A DNA stretch of 64,000 bases from Bacillus sp. B1-b2 (GCF_009183415.1 NZ_WEHU01000023.1:1-64000); one strand, 5' to 3'; numbered from the stretch's first letter, positions 44,279 to 54,237 are shown. Numbers and translations are program-made. Notes: generated by a model from the sequence alone, not told the origin.

Positions 44279-44962
44279 ATGAATGAGAAGGAAAAGGCCT
44301 TAGTTGGTGAAAAAGCAGCAGAATCCTTTGTTAAAGATGGAATGATTGTTGGAATAGGTACAGGATCAACTGTATATTATACAATTGTTAAACTTGGAGA
44401 GATGGTTAAGAAAGGTTTATCTATAAAGGGAGTAGCTACCTCCAAAAATACGGAATTACTTGCAGAACAGTACGGTATCCCACTTCTTACTATAGATGAA
44501 GTGGAAAAAATTGATGTAGCTATTGATGGTGCTGATGAAATTAATGGTGATTTTCATGCGATAAAAGGCGGTGGTGGTGCACTGTTTAGAGAAAAAGTAA
44601 TAGCTACTTTAGCGAATAAATTTGTAGTAGTAGCTGATTCTTCCAAGCTGGTTAATCAACTAGGACGTTTTCCTTTACCAGTAGAAGTAGTACCTTTTGG
44701 TGTAAAAATTACAGAAAGATATTTGCAGAAATTAGGTTGTTCTACTGTTTTAAGAGAAAAAGATGGACAGATATTTTCAACTGATAATGGGAATTATATT
44801 ATTGATTGTCATTTTGAATTAATAGAAAACCCCAATCAACTAGCTACCACATTGAATAGTATAGTAGGGGTAGTAGAAAACGGACTTTTTCTTCATATGG
44901 TTGATCATGTAGTAACCTTGAACAAGGATAAAGAAGTGACTATTGAAGGTTCTCGGAGTTAA
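44279..44962 (+). CDS. rpiA: ribose-5-phosphate isomerase A
   Basis: This 227-residue isomerase of the pentose-phosphate path shows the phosphate loop GIGTGSTVYY, DGADEI and the KGGGGALFREK active-site motif. The ATG at 44279 has GGGTGA about 6 bases upstream; an ATG four codons earlier is possible. It is unrelated in fold to RpiB at 36487, so the window encodes both types of isomerase. Malic enzyme follows in the same direction. Confidence 0.93.
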   Translation: MNEKEKALVGEKAAESFVKDGMIVGIGTGSTVYYTIVKLGEMVKKGLSIKGVATSKNTELLAEQYGIPLLTIDEVEKIDVAIDGADEINGDFHAIKGGGGALFREKVIATLANKFVVVADSSKLVNQLGRFPLPVEVVPFGVKITERYLQKLGCSTVLREKDGQIFSTDNGNYIIDCHFELIENPNQLATTLNSIVGVVENGLFLHMVDHVVTLNKDKEVTIEGSRS

Positions 44963-45056
44963 CAGTCATCGTCGTATAAGTATCTTAGCAATCTGACCTT
45001 TTTAGAATAAAGAAGAATGATGGACTCCAACTATGTAGATAGGGAGAGAATGTAGC

Positions 45057-46289
45057 ATGACATTACGAGAAGAAGCTTTACATATGCATCAATTAAAACA
45101 AGGAAAGCTTGAAGTACAAGCTAAGGTAGAAGTAAAGAATTCCTACGATTTAAGTCTTGCTTATTCTCCTGGTGTGGCTGAACCTTGCAAAGAAATACAG
45201 GAAAAACCAGACACTGTCTATGACTACACTATGAAAGGGAACATGGTTGGATTAGTATCTAATGGTACAGCAGTACTAGGATTAGGTAATATTGGAGCTG
45301 CAGCATCCCTTCCGGTTATGGAAGGAAAAGCGATTTTACTTAAGAGCTTTGCGGGAGTGGATGCTTTTCCTATTTGTTTAGATACTACTGATGTAGAGAA
45401 AATAATTGATACGGTTAAACTAATGTCACCTACTTTTGGTGGTATTCATTTAGAAGATATAGCTGCACCTGCATGCTTTGAAATTGAAGAAAAATTAAAT
45501 CAAGCATTAACTATACCTGTTTTTCATGATGATCAACATGGTACAGCAATAGTCACATTAGCAGGACTTGTAAATGCCTTAAAGATAGTAAAGAAAAAGA
45601 TGGAAAATATCAAGGTAGTTATAAATGGAGCGGGTGCAGCTGGAATAGCGATAACCAAACTATTGTATGCCTATGGTGTAACCGACATAATCCTATGTGA
45701 TACAAAAGGAGCTATTTATAGTGGACGTCCAGATGGGATGAATGCAGTAAAAGAATCTGTTGCAGCATATACAAATGTCAATAAAGAAAAGGGATCTTTG
45801 GGTGATGTGATTAAAGGAGCCGATGTATTTATTGGTGTTTCTGTTGCAGGTACTCTAACTAAGGAAATGGTGAGATTAATGAATCAGGATGCGGTTATTC
45901 TTGCAATGGCGAATCCTGTACCAGAGATTATGCCACAAGAAGCGAAGGAAGCTGGAGCAAAGATTATTGGAACAGGTCGATCGGATTTTCCTAACCAAGT
46001 GAATAATGTGTTAGCATTTCCTGGAGTTTTTCGAGGAGCTTTAGATGTTCGAGCAACAGAAATTAACGAAGATATGAAAAAAGCAGCAGTAGAAGCTATT
46101 GCCAGCTTAATTTCAGATGCAGAACTAAATGAAGATTACATTATTCCAAGTCCATTTGATCCAAGAGTTGCCCCATCAGTTGCAGCTAGCGTTGCACTAG
46201 CAGCAATGAAATCAAATGCAGCCAGAATCCAAGTGAACCCTGAAGATATAAAATGGAAAACCATGAAGCTAACAAATAGGTCGGAATAG
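45057..46289 (+). CDS. malate dehydrogenase (oxaloacetate-decarboxylating), YtsJ-type malic enzyme
   Basis: This 410-residue enzyme converts malate to pyruvate and CO2 with NAD(P). Motifs are YSPGVAEPC, GLGNIGAAASLPVMEGKA, DDQHGTAIV and the nucleotide site VVINGAGAAGIAI. The length of 410 equals that of YtsJ, the main NADP-dependent malic enzyme of B. subtilis, rather than the longer MaeA or MalS. The cofactor cannot be fixed from sequence by eye. AGGGAGAG precedes the ATG. Confidence 0.92.
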   Translation: MTLREEALHMHQLKQGKLEVQAKVEVKNSYDLSLAYSPGVAEPCKEIQEKPDTVYDYTMKGNMVGLVSNGTAVLGLGNIGAAASLPVMEGKAILLKSFAGVDAFPICLDTTDVEKIIDTVKLMSPTFGGIHLEDIAAPACFEIEEKLNQALTIPVFHDDQHGTAIVTLAGLVNALKIVKKKMENIKVVINGAGAAGIAITKLLYAYGVTDIILCDTKGAIYSGRPDGMNAVKESVAAYTNVNKEKGSLGDVIKGADVFIGVSVAGTLTKEMVRLMNQDAVILAMANPVPEIMPQEAKEAGAKIIGTGRSDFPNQVNNVLAFPGVFRGALDVRATEINEDMKKAAVEAIASLISDAELNEDYIIPSPFDPRVAPSVAASVALAAMKSNAARIQVNPEDIKWKTMKLTNRSE

Positions 46290-46291
46290 GG

Positions 46292-46318
46292 AAAGAAGAC
46301 AATTTCTTGGCTTCTTTT
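46292..46318 (+). terminator. terminator of the malic enzyme gene
   Basis: AAAGAAG and CTTCTTT form a short stem with a T-rich end. It touches the stop of the convergent permease gene. Confidence 0.5.
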
Positions 46319-47650
46319 CTATGCCTTAATCACTACATCAGAATCAGTAGAAACGGGAGTATCTTTTTTACTACTCTTAAAATTAAATAATACATTTAAG
46401 ATAATGGCTGCTAGACTTCCTGAAATAATGCCATCACTAACAATGATACGAAGACCAGAAGGTAGCTGTGCGAATAGATCAGGTACAGCAGTTGCGCCAA
46501 GACCGATAGAAATAGAGCATGCGATGATTAATAAATTGGCTTGACTAGTGAAATCAACACTACTTAACATGCGGATACCTGATGCTACAACCATACCAAA
46601 CATGACTACAGTTGCTCCCCCTAATACTGGTGTGGGAATAATGGTGGCAAAAGCAGCAATTTTAGGAATAAGACCAAGGAATACGAGAATACCACCTGCA
46701 GCCACTACTACATTGGTTGTTTTAACTTTAGAAAGCTGTACTAATCCAACGTTTTGAGCAAATGTATTGTATGGAAAGGCATTGAATAAGCCACCTAATG
46801 CGATGGCTAAACCTTCTGCTCGATAGCCTCTTGCTAAGTCCTTCTCATTTATAGGTGTTTCTGTAATTTTACTAAGTGCAAAAAATACACCAGTAGATTC
46901 AATGATAATAACAACACCAACAACTAACATCGTAAGAATAGGTCCAATTTCAAATGTAGGAGTTCCAAAGTAAAAGAATTCAGGAAGGTGGAACCAGCTA
47001 GCTTCACTAACAGGTGTAAAGTTGACTTTACCTGCTAATGCTGCGAATAGGGTTCCTGCTATAATACCAATCAGCACGGATAATGATTGCAAAATGCCTT
47101 TAGTAAAGCGGTTCAAAATAAGAATAAAAAGTAAGACACTGAAGGATAGAATAATATTTTCAATAGAACCAAAATCTTCACTAGTAGCACCTCCACCCAT
47201 ATTCTTAATACCAGAAGGAATGAGAGAAAGTCCAATCATGGTAACGACGGTCCCTATTACAACAGGTGGGAAAAGTTTGGTAATCTTACTAAAGAATGGA
47301 GCAAGAAGAACAATGAGAATACCAGTAACAATAATAGCACCATAGATAGCGGTTATCCCATAATTAGTACCAATTGAAATCATAGGTGTTACTGCTACAA
47401 AAGAACTTCCAAGAACAACTGGTAAACCAATTCCTAAATATTTATTTTTCCATGCTTGTAATAAGGTTGCAATTCCGCAAGTTAATAAATCAATAGCAAC
47501 TAAGTAGGCGAGCTGTTCGGTTGTTAAATTAAGAGCCCTCCCAACTAATAATGGAACTAATATTGCACCTGCATACATCGCGAGTACATGTTGTAATCCT
47601 AATGAAACGATTTTTAACCCATTCTCTTTCTTTTCTACCATCCTTTTCAC
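46319..47650 (-). CDS. NCS2 family purine (xanthine/uric acid) permease
   Basis: This 443-residue membrane protein has 12-14 membrane segments and the NCS2 signature in TFAQNVGLVQLSKVKTTNVV. An Asn/Gln-rich N-terminus (GLQHVLAMYAGAILVPLLVG) is typical of the xanthine/urate branch. It stands beside pucR and purine breakdown genes, so urate or xanthine uptake (PucJ/PucK- or PbuX-like) is likely. A PucR-box-like site lies in its promoter region. AGGAG precedes the ATG on the minus strand. Confidence 0.88.
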   Translation of the reverse strand: MKRMVEKKENGLKIVSLGLQHVLAMYAGAILVPLLVGRALNLTTEQLAYLVAIDLLTCGIATLLQAWKNKYLGIGLPVVLGSSFVAVTPMISIGTNYGITAIYGAIIVTGILIVLLAPFFSKITKLFPPVVIGTVVTMIGLSLIPSGIKNMGGGATSEDFGSIENIILSFSVLLFILILNRFTKGILQSLSVLIGIIAGTLFAALAGKVNFTPVSEASWFHLPEFFYFGTPTFEIGPILTMLVVGVVIIIESTGVFFALSKITETPINEKDLARGYRAEGLAIALGGLFNAFPYNTFAQNVGLVQLSKVKTTNVVVAAGGILVFLGLIPKIAAFATIIPTPVLGGATVVMFGMVVASGIRMLSSVDFTSQANLLIIACSISIGLGATAVPDLFAQLPSGLRIIVSDGIISGSLAAIILNVLFNFKSSKKDTPVSTDSDVVIKA

Positions 47651-47727
47651 TCCTTTGAAATTTTTATGTTAAGAATTATTACAAAACATGTATTATTTAT
47701 TAACATATTAAAGAGTAGGTAAAAAGA

Positions 47728-47740
47728 AGTCATTGGTTAC
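47728..47740 (+). promoter_or_regulatory. PucR-box-like site before the permease
   Basis: AGTCATTGGTTAC matches the PucR consensus WWWCNTTGGTTAA at 11 of 13 positions, with the CATTGGTTA core intact. It lies about 80 bases upstream of the minus-strand permease start. Confidence 0.45.
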
Positions 47741-47788
47741 AATGTACAAAAGATTTAGAAAATATAGACTATAATAACTAGAGAGACA

Positions 47789-49438
47789 CTATATCGTCCA
47801 TTCCGTTTTTCTATCGTTGGTTTGTAAGAGAGATTTAATTCGTAATGCTAAGCGTAGATGAAAGGTAGTGTCTGGATCTTTTAAGCTTTTTCCTAATATT
47901 TCTTCACATTTTTCTAATCGATAAATCACCGTATTGCGGTGAACATACAATCTCTTTGCTGTTTCTGAGATTTGGCAATGTGTTTCTAAGTAAACAGCTA
48001 AAGTATTAAGTAATATTTGTTCTTCTTCTTGATGTTGATGATTAGTGAGTTCCAATAATACATGTTGGTAGAATTCCTGTAGATCCTTTGTTGGAATAAT
48101 ACGTAGCATTTCTGAAACATCTTTCGGTCGATGAAGCTGGATAAATGGTGTATTACCTGATAATTGACCAGTATGTAAAGCGCTAAGTCCTTCTTTATAG
48201 GCATTAGGAATATGAAGTAGCCGTTGACATACATTGCTAACTCCAAAGGAAATACTTATTTTAAAAATATTTTCCATATATGTTTGTATGTCCTTTAGGT
48301 AGGGCAAAATGTGTTGCTCCATTTCATAGGTAGGTTGAGATACACTCATGATAATGATGCAATGATCTTCTTTTACAAATAGCTGTGATGGATAGGGAGC
48401 TTTCGTTATTTCCGATTCTAAAAATTCATACATATAATCGATTTCTACAGAATACTTACTAAAAGGTCTTTGAGCCATATTCAACGTATTCATTTTCCCG
48501 ATGATTATTATAGAGGTTTGTTCTTTCTTTAATGAAAACTCTCTTGCTCTATTCTCAATTTCCTCTGGGAAAGTAAACTTTCCTTCTACAAAATGAGCAA
48601 AAAACTCATTCCTTGCTCTTCTTGTATATTGTTTAACCGTGTTTTCTCGCATGAGTTCAAAGGAAAGGACATTTGTTGCTTGTTCGATGGTAAGAAGAAG
48701 TCTTTGATCTTCAAATGAAATTTCTCCTAGAACAATTAAGTAAGCAGGCTTTCCCATATGTGTATGGATTGGGAAAACAGAGAAAACTTCTTCTGTATTT
48801 CTTGTAGTGAAGCATGTGTAAAGGGAATTTCCTAATAAGAATTCGAATCCTTTACCGTGAAGTTCAATAAAAAATTTGCTAATGGACTGTCTAGTATAGG
48901 AGGAAGTATGAACTTGGAAATGTGCATCTAATAAAACAATTCGTTTTCCAATCATATGAGAAAGATCTTCTACTAACCTTTTCCATCCTTTCCCTTTTAA
49001 TATGTATTGCGTAAATCTACGGTGTGTTTCAAAGGCAGTTGTTAATTCTGCTGTTCTTTGACTAAGCATGAAATTTAAAGTGGCATTTACCATCTCACCA
49101 AGTGAGGTTTCTAAAGGGATTTCTACTAATGGAAAATTGTGCATATTTGCAAATTCGATAACTTCAATTGGAATACTATTTATAAATCGTTGTGTTTTAA
49201 TTCCTAATGCAGCACATTCTTGTTGATGCATACTTTCAATTAATGGGAGAAGCTTAAGAGGATTGTCTTTAAAATGATAGGCAGTAGTGACAAGAAAGTC
49301 ATTTGGATGTAAATATTCAATGATATCAGGTGCATCCATCATCGTAATGTTCTTCATTTCTTTATCAAGCCCACTGTGCCCCGCAATGACAGAAACAGAT
49401 TCAAATGCAGAATTCTTTAAAACTTCAGCTAATTTCAT
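47789..49438 (-). CDS. pucR: purine catabolism regulator PucR
   Basis: This 549-residue regulator has an N-terminal PucR domain (about 5-125, starting EVLKNSAFESVSVIAGHSGLD) and a C-terminal helix-turn-helix of the PucR/CdaR type (ETAKRLYVHRNTVIYRLEKCEEILG, about 500-525). In B. subtilis it activates the puc genes when uric acid, allantoin or allantoate is present. Here it sits between the permease and divergent pucF-pucG. The ATG has AGGAGG upstream on the minus strand. Confidence 0.92.
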   Translation of the reverse strand: MKLAEVLKNSAFESVSVIAGHSGLDKEMKNITMMDAPDIIEYLHPNDFLVTTAYHFKDNPLKLLPLIESMHQQECAALGIKTQRFINSIPIEVIEFANMHNFPLVEIPLETSLGEMVNATLNFMLSQRTAELTTAFETHRRFTQYILKGKGWKRLVEDLSHMIGKRIVLLDAHFQVHTSSYTRQSISKFFIELHGKGFEFLLGNSLYTCFTTRNTEEVFSVFPIHTHMGKPAYLIVLGEISFEDQRLLLTIEQATNVLSFELMRENTVKQYTRRARNEFFAHFVEGKFTFPEEIENRAREFSLKKEQTSIIIIGKMNTLNMAQRPFSKYSVEIDYMYEFLESEITKAPYPSQLFVKEDHCIIIMSVSQPTYEMEQHILPYLKDIQTYMENIFKISISFGVSNVCQRLLHIPNAYKEGLSALHTGQLSGNTPFIQLHRPKDVSEMLRIIPTKDLQEFYQHVLLELTNHQHQEEEQILLNTLAVYLETHCQISETAKRLYVHRNTVIYRLEKCEEILGKSLKDPDTTFHLRLALRIKSLLQTNDRKTEWTI

Positions 49439-49621
49439 GTAGATTCCTCCTACTTACTAATTAGATTAGTCATTTTGCCTAAAGTATTTAGATAATTCTA
49501 ACATTTTATCTAATGAATTGCCAACTACTGATTATTAAAATAATGTCACAGGATGTTAGAAAATATAACGTTCTAGAAATTAGGGATAGATAGTGATGAA
49601 TGTCATCTGTTTCTTACTAGT

Positions 49622-49634
49622 TAACTTTGTTTAA
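49622..49634 (+). promoter_or_regulatory. PucR-box-like site before pucF
   Basis: TAACTTTGTTTAA matches the PucR consensus WWWCNTTGGTTAA at 12 of 13 positions. It lies 43 bases before the pucF start, where an activator site could sit. Confidence 0.45.
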
Positions 49635-49676
49635 ATAATAGATTGTAAATGCCACCTAATGAGGAGCGATCAGTGA

Positions 49677-50912
49677 ATGAAAACAACCATTAAGTTGGAA
49701 GCGGAAGAAGTGAATACATGGATAGATTGGTTAGCGAGTTATGGACTAACAGAAAATGGTGGAGTTACTAGACTTCTTTATGATGAGAATTGGGTAAATG
49801 CCCAAAATGCTTTGTTTGAGAAAATGAAGGAGAGTAGCCTTCAACCTTATTTTGATAAAGTAGGTAATTTATTTGGAAGACTAGAAGGAACAATTGAAAA
49901 AGAAAAAATTATTTTAACAGGTTCACATATTGATACAGTATTAGATGGTGGAAAATATGATGGAGCATATGGAGTTATTGCAAGCTTTCTTTCCATCCAA
50001 TTACTTCAGAAATATTATGGTTTACCTAAAAAAACAATAGAAGTGGTTTCTCTATGTGAAGAAGAGGGAAGTCGATTTCCTCTTGCCTTTTGGGGTTCAG
50101 GATCTATTACAGGTAAATATAATGTGAATGATTGCATAGGATTAAAAGATATCGATAATCTTGCCTTTGCAGATGAAATGAATGCCTCTGTACGTTCCTA
50201 TAAGCAAAGTGATGTAAAACGGGAAGATATAGATGCATTTATCGAGATCCATATTGAACAAGGCGGAATATTAGAAGCCGAGAAGAAATCAATTGGGATA
50301 GTAACTCATATTGTCGGACAACGTCGGTTCACGATTAAGATAATGGGAGAAAGCAATCATGCAGGAACCACACCTATGCCATATCGCAAGGATAGTGTAC
50401 ATTTGGCTTCTGAATTAATTGCCTATGCTTTAAATAAAGTTTCCACTATTGATCAGCATTTAGTTGCAACTGTAGGTAAAATAAATGCGTCTCCAAATAT
50501 ACCAAATGTTATTGCAGAAGAAGTTGTCTTTACTTTAGATGTAAGACATCATGAGGAGGAAAAAATAGAAAATTATTGTCAAATTATTTTTTCATACTTT
50601 CAAGAAAAGTGCTTAGAGTTTGGTATGGGGATAGACATAGAGCAGTGGGTAGATGTAAAGCCAGTTGTAATGAATGAACATTTAACAGAGCTTTCTAGAA
50701 ATATAGTTAAAGAGATGAATGTTCCTTTTCGTGAAATGGTTAGTGGAGCAGGACATGATGCACAGGTTTTTGGCTCGTTCTGTCCAACGGCTTTAGTATT
50801 TGTGCCAAGTGTAAACGGAATTAGCCATTCACCAAAGGAATTTACGGAAATAGAAGACTTAAAAAATGGAATTATCGTTTTGAGTGAATTACTACATAAA
50901 CTAGCTTACTAA
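49677..50912 (+). CDS. pucF: allantoate amidohydrolase (M20 family)
   Basis: This 411-residue metal-dependent hydrolase removes ammonia from allantoate, giving ureidoglycine. Metal-site motifs are TGSHIDTVLDGGKYDGAYGV, CEEEGSRFPLAFWGS, EIHIEQGGILE and GAGHDAQVF. The dimerisation domain lies at about 210-330. GAGGAG precedes the ATG. It starts the pucF-pucG operon, divergent from pucR, and passes its product to PucG. Confidence 0.92.
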   Translation: MKTTIKLEAEEVNTWIDWLASYGLTENGGVTRLLYDENWVNAQNALFEKMKESSLQPYFDKVGNLFGRLEGTIEKEKIILTGSHIDTVLDGGKYDGAYGVIASFLSIQLLQKYYGLPKKTIEVVSLCEEEGSRFPLAFWGSGSITGKYNVNDCIGLKDIDNLAFADEMNASVRSYKQSDVKREDIDAFIEIHIEQGGILEAEKKSIGIVTHIVGQRRFTIKIMGESNHAGTTPMPYRKDSVHLASELIAYALNKVSTIDQHLVATVGKINASPNIPNVIAEEVVFTLDVRHHEEEKIENYCQIIFSYFQEKCLEFGMGIDIEQWVDVKPVVMNEHLTELSRNIVKEMNVPFREMVSGAGHDAQVFGSFCPTALVFVPSVNGISHSPKEFTEIEDLKNGIIVLSELLHKLAY

Positions 50913-50935
50913 CAAACTTTATTTAGGAGGAAGAA

Positions 50936-52192
50936 ATGATGATGCGTTTTTCAGAATTAAACACACCATTGAGAACCATTATGACACCAGGTCCAGTGGA
51001 AGTAGATCCTCGTGTATTAAGGGCAATGAGTAACCCTATTCTAGGGCAATTTGACCCAGCCTTCACCGCAATTATGAATGACGTGATGGTAATGATTCAA
51101 CAGGTGTTTCAAACCAGTAATAACTGGGCTTATCCAGTAGATGGAACTTCTCGTTCTGGATTAGAGGCTGTTCTGGCTAGTATTATTGTTCCTGGTGATA
51201 AAGTGTTAATTCCTATCTATGGGCGATTTGGGCATTTATTAACAGAAATTGCAGAAAGATATGGTGCTGAAATACATACTCTTGACTGTGAATGGGGAGA
51301 AGTTTTTGATCCAGATTTGATTATACAAGAAATGAAGAAGGTGCAACCAAAAATCGTTGCTTTAGTGCATGGAGAAACGTCTACTGGTCGCATGCAGCCA
51401 CTTGAGGAAATTGGAAGAGCATGTAGAGAACAGGATATTCTTTTTGTTGTTGATGCTGTCGCAACCATTGGAGGAGCAGATGTCCAAACAGATAAATGGT
51501 TTATTGATGCTGCAATAGGAGGAAATCAAAAATGCTTATCCGTGCCTTCTGGGCATTCTCCTATTACCTATAATAAAAGGATAGAAAAGGTACTTTTGCA
51601 ACGAAAGAAAGTGGAAAGAGGAATTGCAACAGATTCAGAATTAGAAGAATTACGAAATACCCCTTTTATTCGAAGTAACTATCTTGATTTAGCACAATTA
51701 CAGGATTACTGGAGCCCGAGAAGACTCAATCATCATACAGAGGCTACCTCTATGCTGTATGCTTTGCATGAAGGATTAAGGATCGTGTTAGAGGAAGGTC
51801 TAGACCATCGATTCGCTCGACATAAATATCATGAACAGGCTTTATTAAAAGGATTAGAAGGGATGGAATTACAGCTTTTTGGGGACATTCATAGTAAGCT
51901 GCCGACTGTAACTTGTGTAAAGGTTCCTGTTGGAGTCGATGCAGAATCTGTTCGTCATATGATGCTTCAACAATTCGGGGTGGAGATAGCTAGCTCTTTC
52001 GGTCCTCTTCATGGGAAGATATGGAGAATTGGCACGATGGGTTATAGCTGCCGAAAAGAGAATATACTATATGTACTTGCTAGTCTAGAGGCATGTTTAA
52101 TTAGACATGGAGTTAACATACCTGCTGGTGAAGCCTTACAAGCAACATTGGATTATTATTTAAAAGAAAAAGAAGGCGTTATGTTAGATTAA
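50936..52192 (+). CDS. pucG: (S)-ureidoglycine-glyoxylate aminotransferase
   Basis: This 418-residue class V aminotransferase uses pyridoxal phosphate. The cofactor Lys is in GGNQKCLSVPSGHSPITY, and the Asp that contacts the pyridine ring is in FVVDAVATIGG. The N-terminus TIMTPGPVEVDPRVLRAMSNPILGQFDP fits the PucG/alanine-glyoxylate aminotransferase group. In B. subtilis PucG makes glycine from glyoxylate and ureidoglycine. It lies 23 bases after pucF with AGGAGG. Urate oxidase and allantoinase genes are not in this window. Confidence 0.9.
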   Translation: MMMRFSELNTPLRTIMTPGPVEVDPRVLRAMSNPILGQFDPAFTAIMNDVMVMIQQVFQTSNNWAYPVDGTSRSGLEAVLASIIVPGDKVLIPIYGRFGHLLTEIAERYGAEIHTLDCEWGEVFDPDLIIQEMKKVQPKIVALVHGETSTGRMQPLEEIGRACREQDILFVVDAVATIGGADVQTDKWFIDAAIGGNQKCLSVPSGHSPITYNKRIEKVLLQRKKVERGIATDSELEELRNTPFIRSNYLDLAQLQDYWSPRRLNHHTEATSMLYALHEGLRIVLEEGLDHRFARHKYHEQALLKGLEGMELQLFGDIHSKLPTVTCVKVPVGVDAESVRHMMLQQFGVEIASSFGPLHGKIWRIGTMGYSCRKENILYVLASLEACLIRHGVNIPAGEALQATLDYYLKEKEGVMLD

Positions 52193-52203
52193 AAAAAAGT
52201 ATG

Positions 52204-52232
52204 TTGACAATACTGAATCTATTCGATATGAT
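52204..52232 (+). promoter_or_regulatory. promoter of the proS T-box leader
   Basis: TTGACA (52204-52209) and TATGAT (52227-52232) are separated by 17 bases, an almost perfect SigA promoter. Confidence 0.75.
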
Positions 52233-52239
52233 TCTTGAC

Positions 52240-52501
52240 AAGAATTATATCAGTTTAATAGAGAAGCTATAAAAAGGATTAGTAAGTGGTCATGTTTATT
52301 AGAAGAGAGGGTCTCCTTGTGCTGAAAAGACCTATAAAATAGCCATTGAACCTACCTTTTTCGTTCTGTATCGAATAGACTTTTGACTAGAAAGATTCAG
52401 CGGTTCAATACCGTTACCATGGAAGAGTGTAAAGCTTTGCTTTGAATTAGGGTGGTACCGCCATGTTTAAATGGTCCCTAATGAGAGGCAGGGCTTTTTT
52501 T
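52240..52501 (+). promoter_or_regulatory. T-box riboswitch (tRNA-Pro sensing) of proS
   Basis: The conserved T-box sequence AGGGTGGTACCGC is at 52449-52461, followed by a hairpin (CCCT...AGGG) and a T run ending near 52,501. The stem I region includes GTGCTGAAAAGAC. The specifier is probably CCT (52351-52353), in GAA-CCT-ACC context, which codes for proline and agrees with the downstream gene. Uncharged tRNA-Pro would stabilise the antiterminator and turn on proS. Confidence 0.85.
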
Positions 52502-52611
52502 ATTTGTAAATGTATGAATGTATGTAGTTATTAGATGTGCTTCCTAAATCACGAAGAATGCTTTTGAGCTAGTTTATAAAAAATAATCAAAAATAGAAGG
52601 AGGTAGTTGAG

Positions 52612-54045
52612 ATGGCAAAGGATTTCGTTAAAAGCATCACTAGTATGGAAGATGACTTTGCACAATGGTATACAGATGTAGTGACAAAGGCAGAATTAAT
52701 TGATTATTCAAGTGTAAGAGGGTCCATGATTATTCGCCCATACGGAAATGCTATCTGGGAGAATATTAAAGGAGCATTAGACAGACGAATTAAAGAAACA
52801 GGTCATGAGAATGTTTATATGCCATTATTTATACCTGAAAGTTTATTACAAAAGGAAAAGGACCATATTGAAGGATTTGCTCCAGAGGTTGCATGGATTA
52901 CTCATGGAGGTGACGAAGAGCTAGCAGAACGTCTTTGCGTTCGTCCGACATCAGAGGTTTTATTTGCAGAGCATTATAAAAATATTATCCATTCCTATCG
53001 TGATCTACCTAAGCTATACAATCAATGGGCAAATGTTGTTCGTTGGGAGAAAACAACAAGACCATTTTTACGTACTTTAGAATTCCTATGGCAAGAAGGG
53101 CACACTTGTCATGAGACAGAGGAAGATGCCGCTAAAGAAACAGTTCAAATGTTAAATGTGTATGCAGAAATTTGTGAGAAATATTTAGCATTACCTGTTA
53201 TTAAGGGAAGGAAAACCGATAAAGAAAAATTTGCTGGAGCTAAATATACTTATACGATTGAAAGTCTTATGCATGATGGAAAAGCCTTGCAATCTGCTAC
53301 TTCTCACCATTTAGGGAATGGCTTTGCTAAATCTTTTGGTATTCAATTTACAGATAGAGAAGGAAATTTACAGCATGTGCAGCAAACATCTTGGGGCTTT
53401 ACTACTCGTATTATTGGCGCAATGATTATGGTTCATGGAGACAATCGAGGATTAGTCGTGCCTCCAATGATTGCACCAACGCAAGTAATGATCGTTCCAA
53501 TTGCCCAACATAAAGAGGGTGTATTAGATTTTGCTTATCATCTTAAATCAACATTAAGCAAATCAGCAAGAGTTGGAATTGATGCAAGTGATAAAAAGCC
53601 AGGATGGAAGTTTAATGAGTATGAAATGAAAGGAATTCCACTTCGCTTAGAGGTTGGTCCTAAAGATATGGAAAAGAACCAAGTAGTACTTGTTCGTAGA
53701 GATACAGGAGAAAAACAATTCGTTTCCTTAGAAGGAATAGAGCAAACTATTCAGCAATTATTGATAGATGTTCAAGAAAATTTACTCAATAAAGCAAGAA
53801 ATCACCGAGAAGAAAATACGCATATTGCTTTAAACTTTGCAGGATTAAAAGAATTTGCTGCTAAAGAAAGACCAGGCTTTATAAAAGCAATGTGGTGTGA
53901 AGATCAAGCATGTGAAGATAAAATAAAAGAAGAAACAAGCATCACCTCTAGATGTATGCCGTTTGAACAATCTATAGTAGGAGAAACATGTGTGTGCTGT
54001 GGCAAGAAAGCAGACAAGCTGGTGTATTGGGCAAAAGCATATTAA
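52612..54045 (+). CDS. proS: prolyl-tRNA synthetase, archaeal/eukaryal type
   Basis: This 477-residue class II synthetase charges tRNA-Pro. It has motif 1 ([16 protein letters not shown]), motif 2 ([13 protein letters not shown] to WANVVRWE), and no inserted editing domain. The C-terminal extension is zinc-binding, with Cys in CEDQACED and CVCCGKKAD and a terminal Tyr (YWAKAY). These are marks of the archaeal/eukaryal form, not of the longer bacterial ProS1. Some Bacillaceae carry both. AGGAGG precedes the ATG. It is controlled by the T-box upstream. Confidence 0.94.
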   Translation: MAKDFVKSITSMEDDFAQWYTDVVTKAELIDYSSVRGSMIIRPYGNAIWENIKGALDRRIKETGHENVYMPLFIPESLLQKEKDHIEGFAPEVAWITHGGDEELAERLCVRPTSEVLFAEHYKNIIHSYRDLPKLYNQWANVVRWEKTTRPFLRTLEFLWQEGHTCHETEEDAAKETVQMLNVYAEICEKYLALPVIKGRKTDKEKFAGAKYTYTIESLMHDGKALQSATSHHLGNGFAKSFGIQFTDREGNLQHVQQTSWGFTTRIIGAMIMVHGDNRGLVVPPMIAPTQVMIVPIAQHKEGVLDFAYHLKSTLSKSARVGIDASDKKPGWKFNEYEMKGIPLRLEVGPKDMEKNQVVLVRRDTGEKQFVSLEGIEQTIQQLLIDVQENLLNKARNHREENTHIALNFAGLKEFAAKERPGFIKAMWCEDQACEDKIKEETSITSRCMPFEQSIVGETCVCCGKKADKLVYWAKAY

Positions 54046-54132
54046 TTTTTAAAAGGACAAAACCTCGTAGGATTGAAAGCTAAAACAGTTCTTCATGAAC
54101 AGTTAAATAATAAGGTTGTAAATAGTGTAGAA

Positions 54133-54183
54133 GGGGTGTGTCATCCACATGGCTAGTGACTCGCCATGTGGATGACACACCCC
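54133..54183. terminator. very stable perfect 21-bp stem between convergent genes
   Basis: Two perfectly complementary 21-base arms (starting GGGGTGTGTC and ending GACACACCCC) surround a 9-base loop. It lies between the ends of proS and the minus-strand metal exporter gene. No clear T run follows on either strand. It can act as a bidirectional barrier, but the perfect long arms also resemble a repeat-type sequence. Confidence 0.55.
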
Positions 54184-54237
54184 AAAAGCAAAAATCAGTA
54201 TCTATAACACTTTGTTACCTATACATAAAATGCTCTA

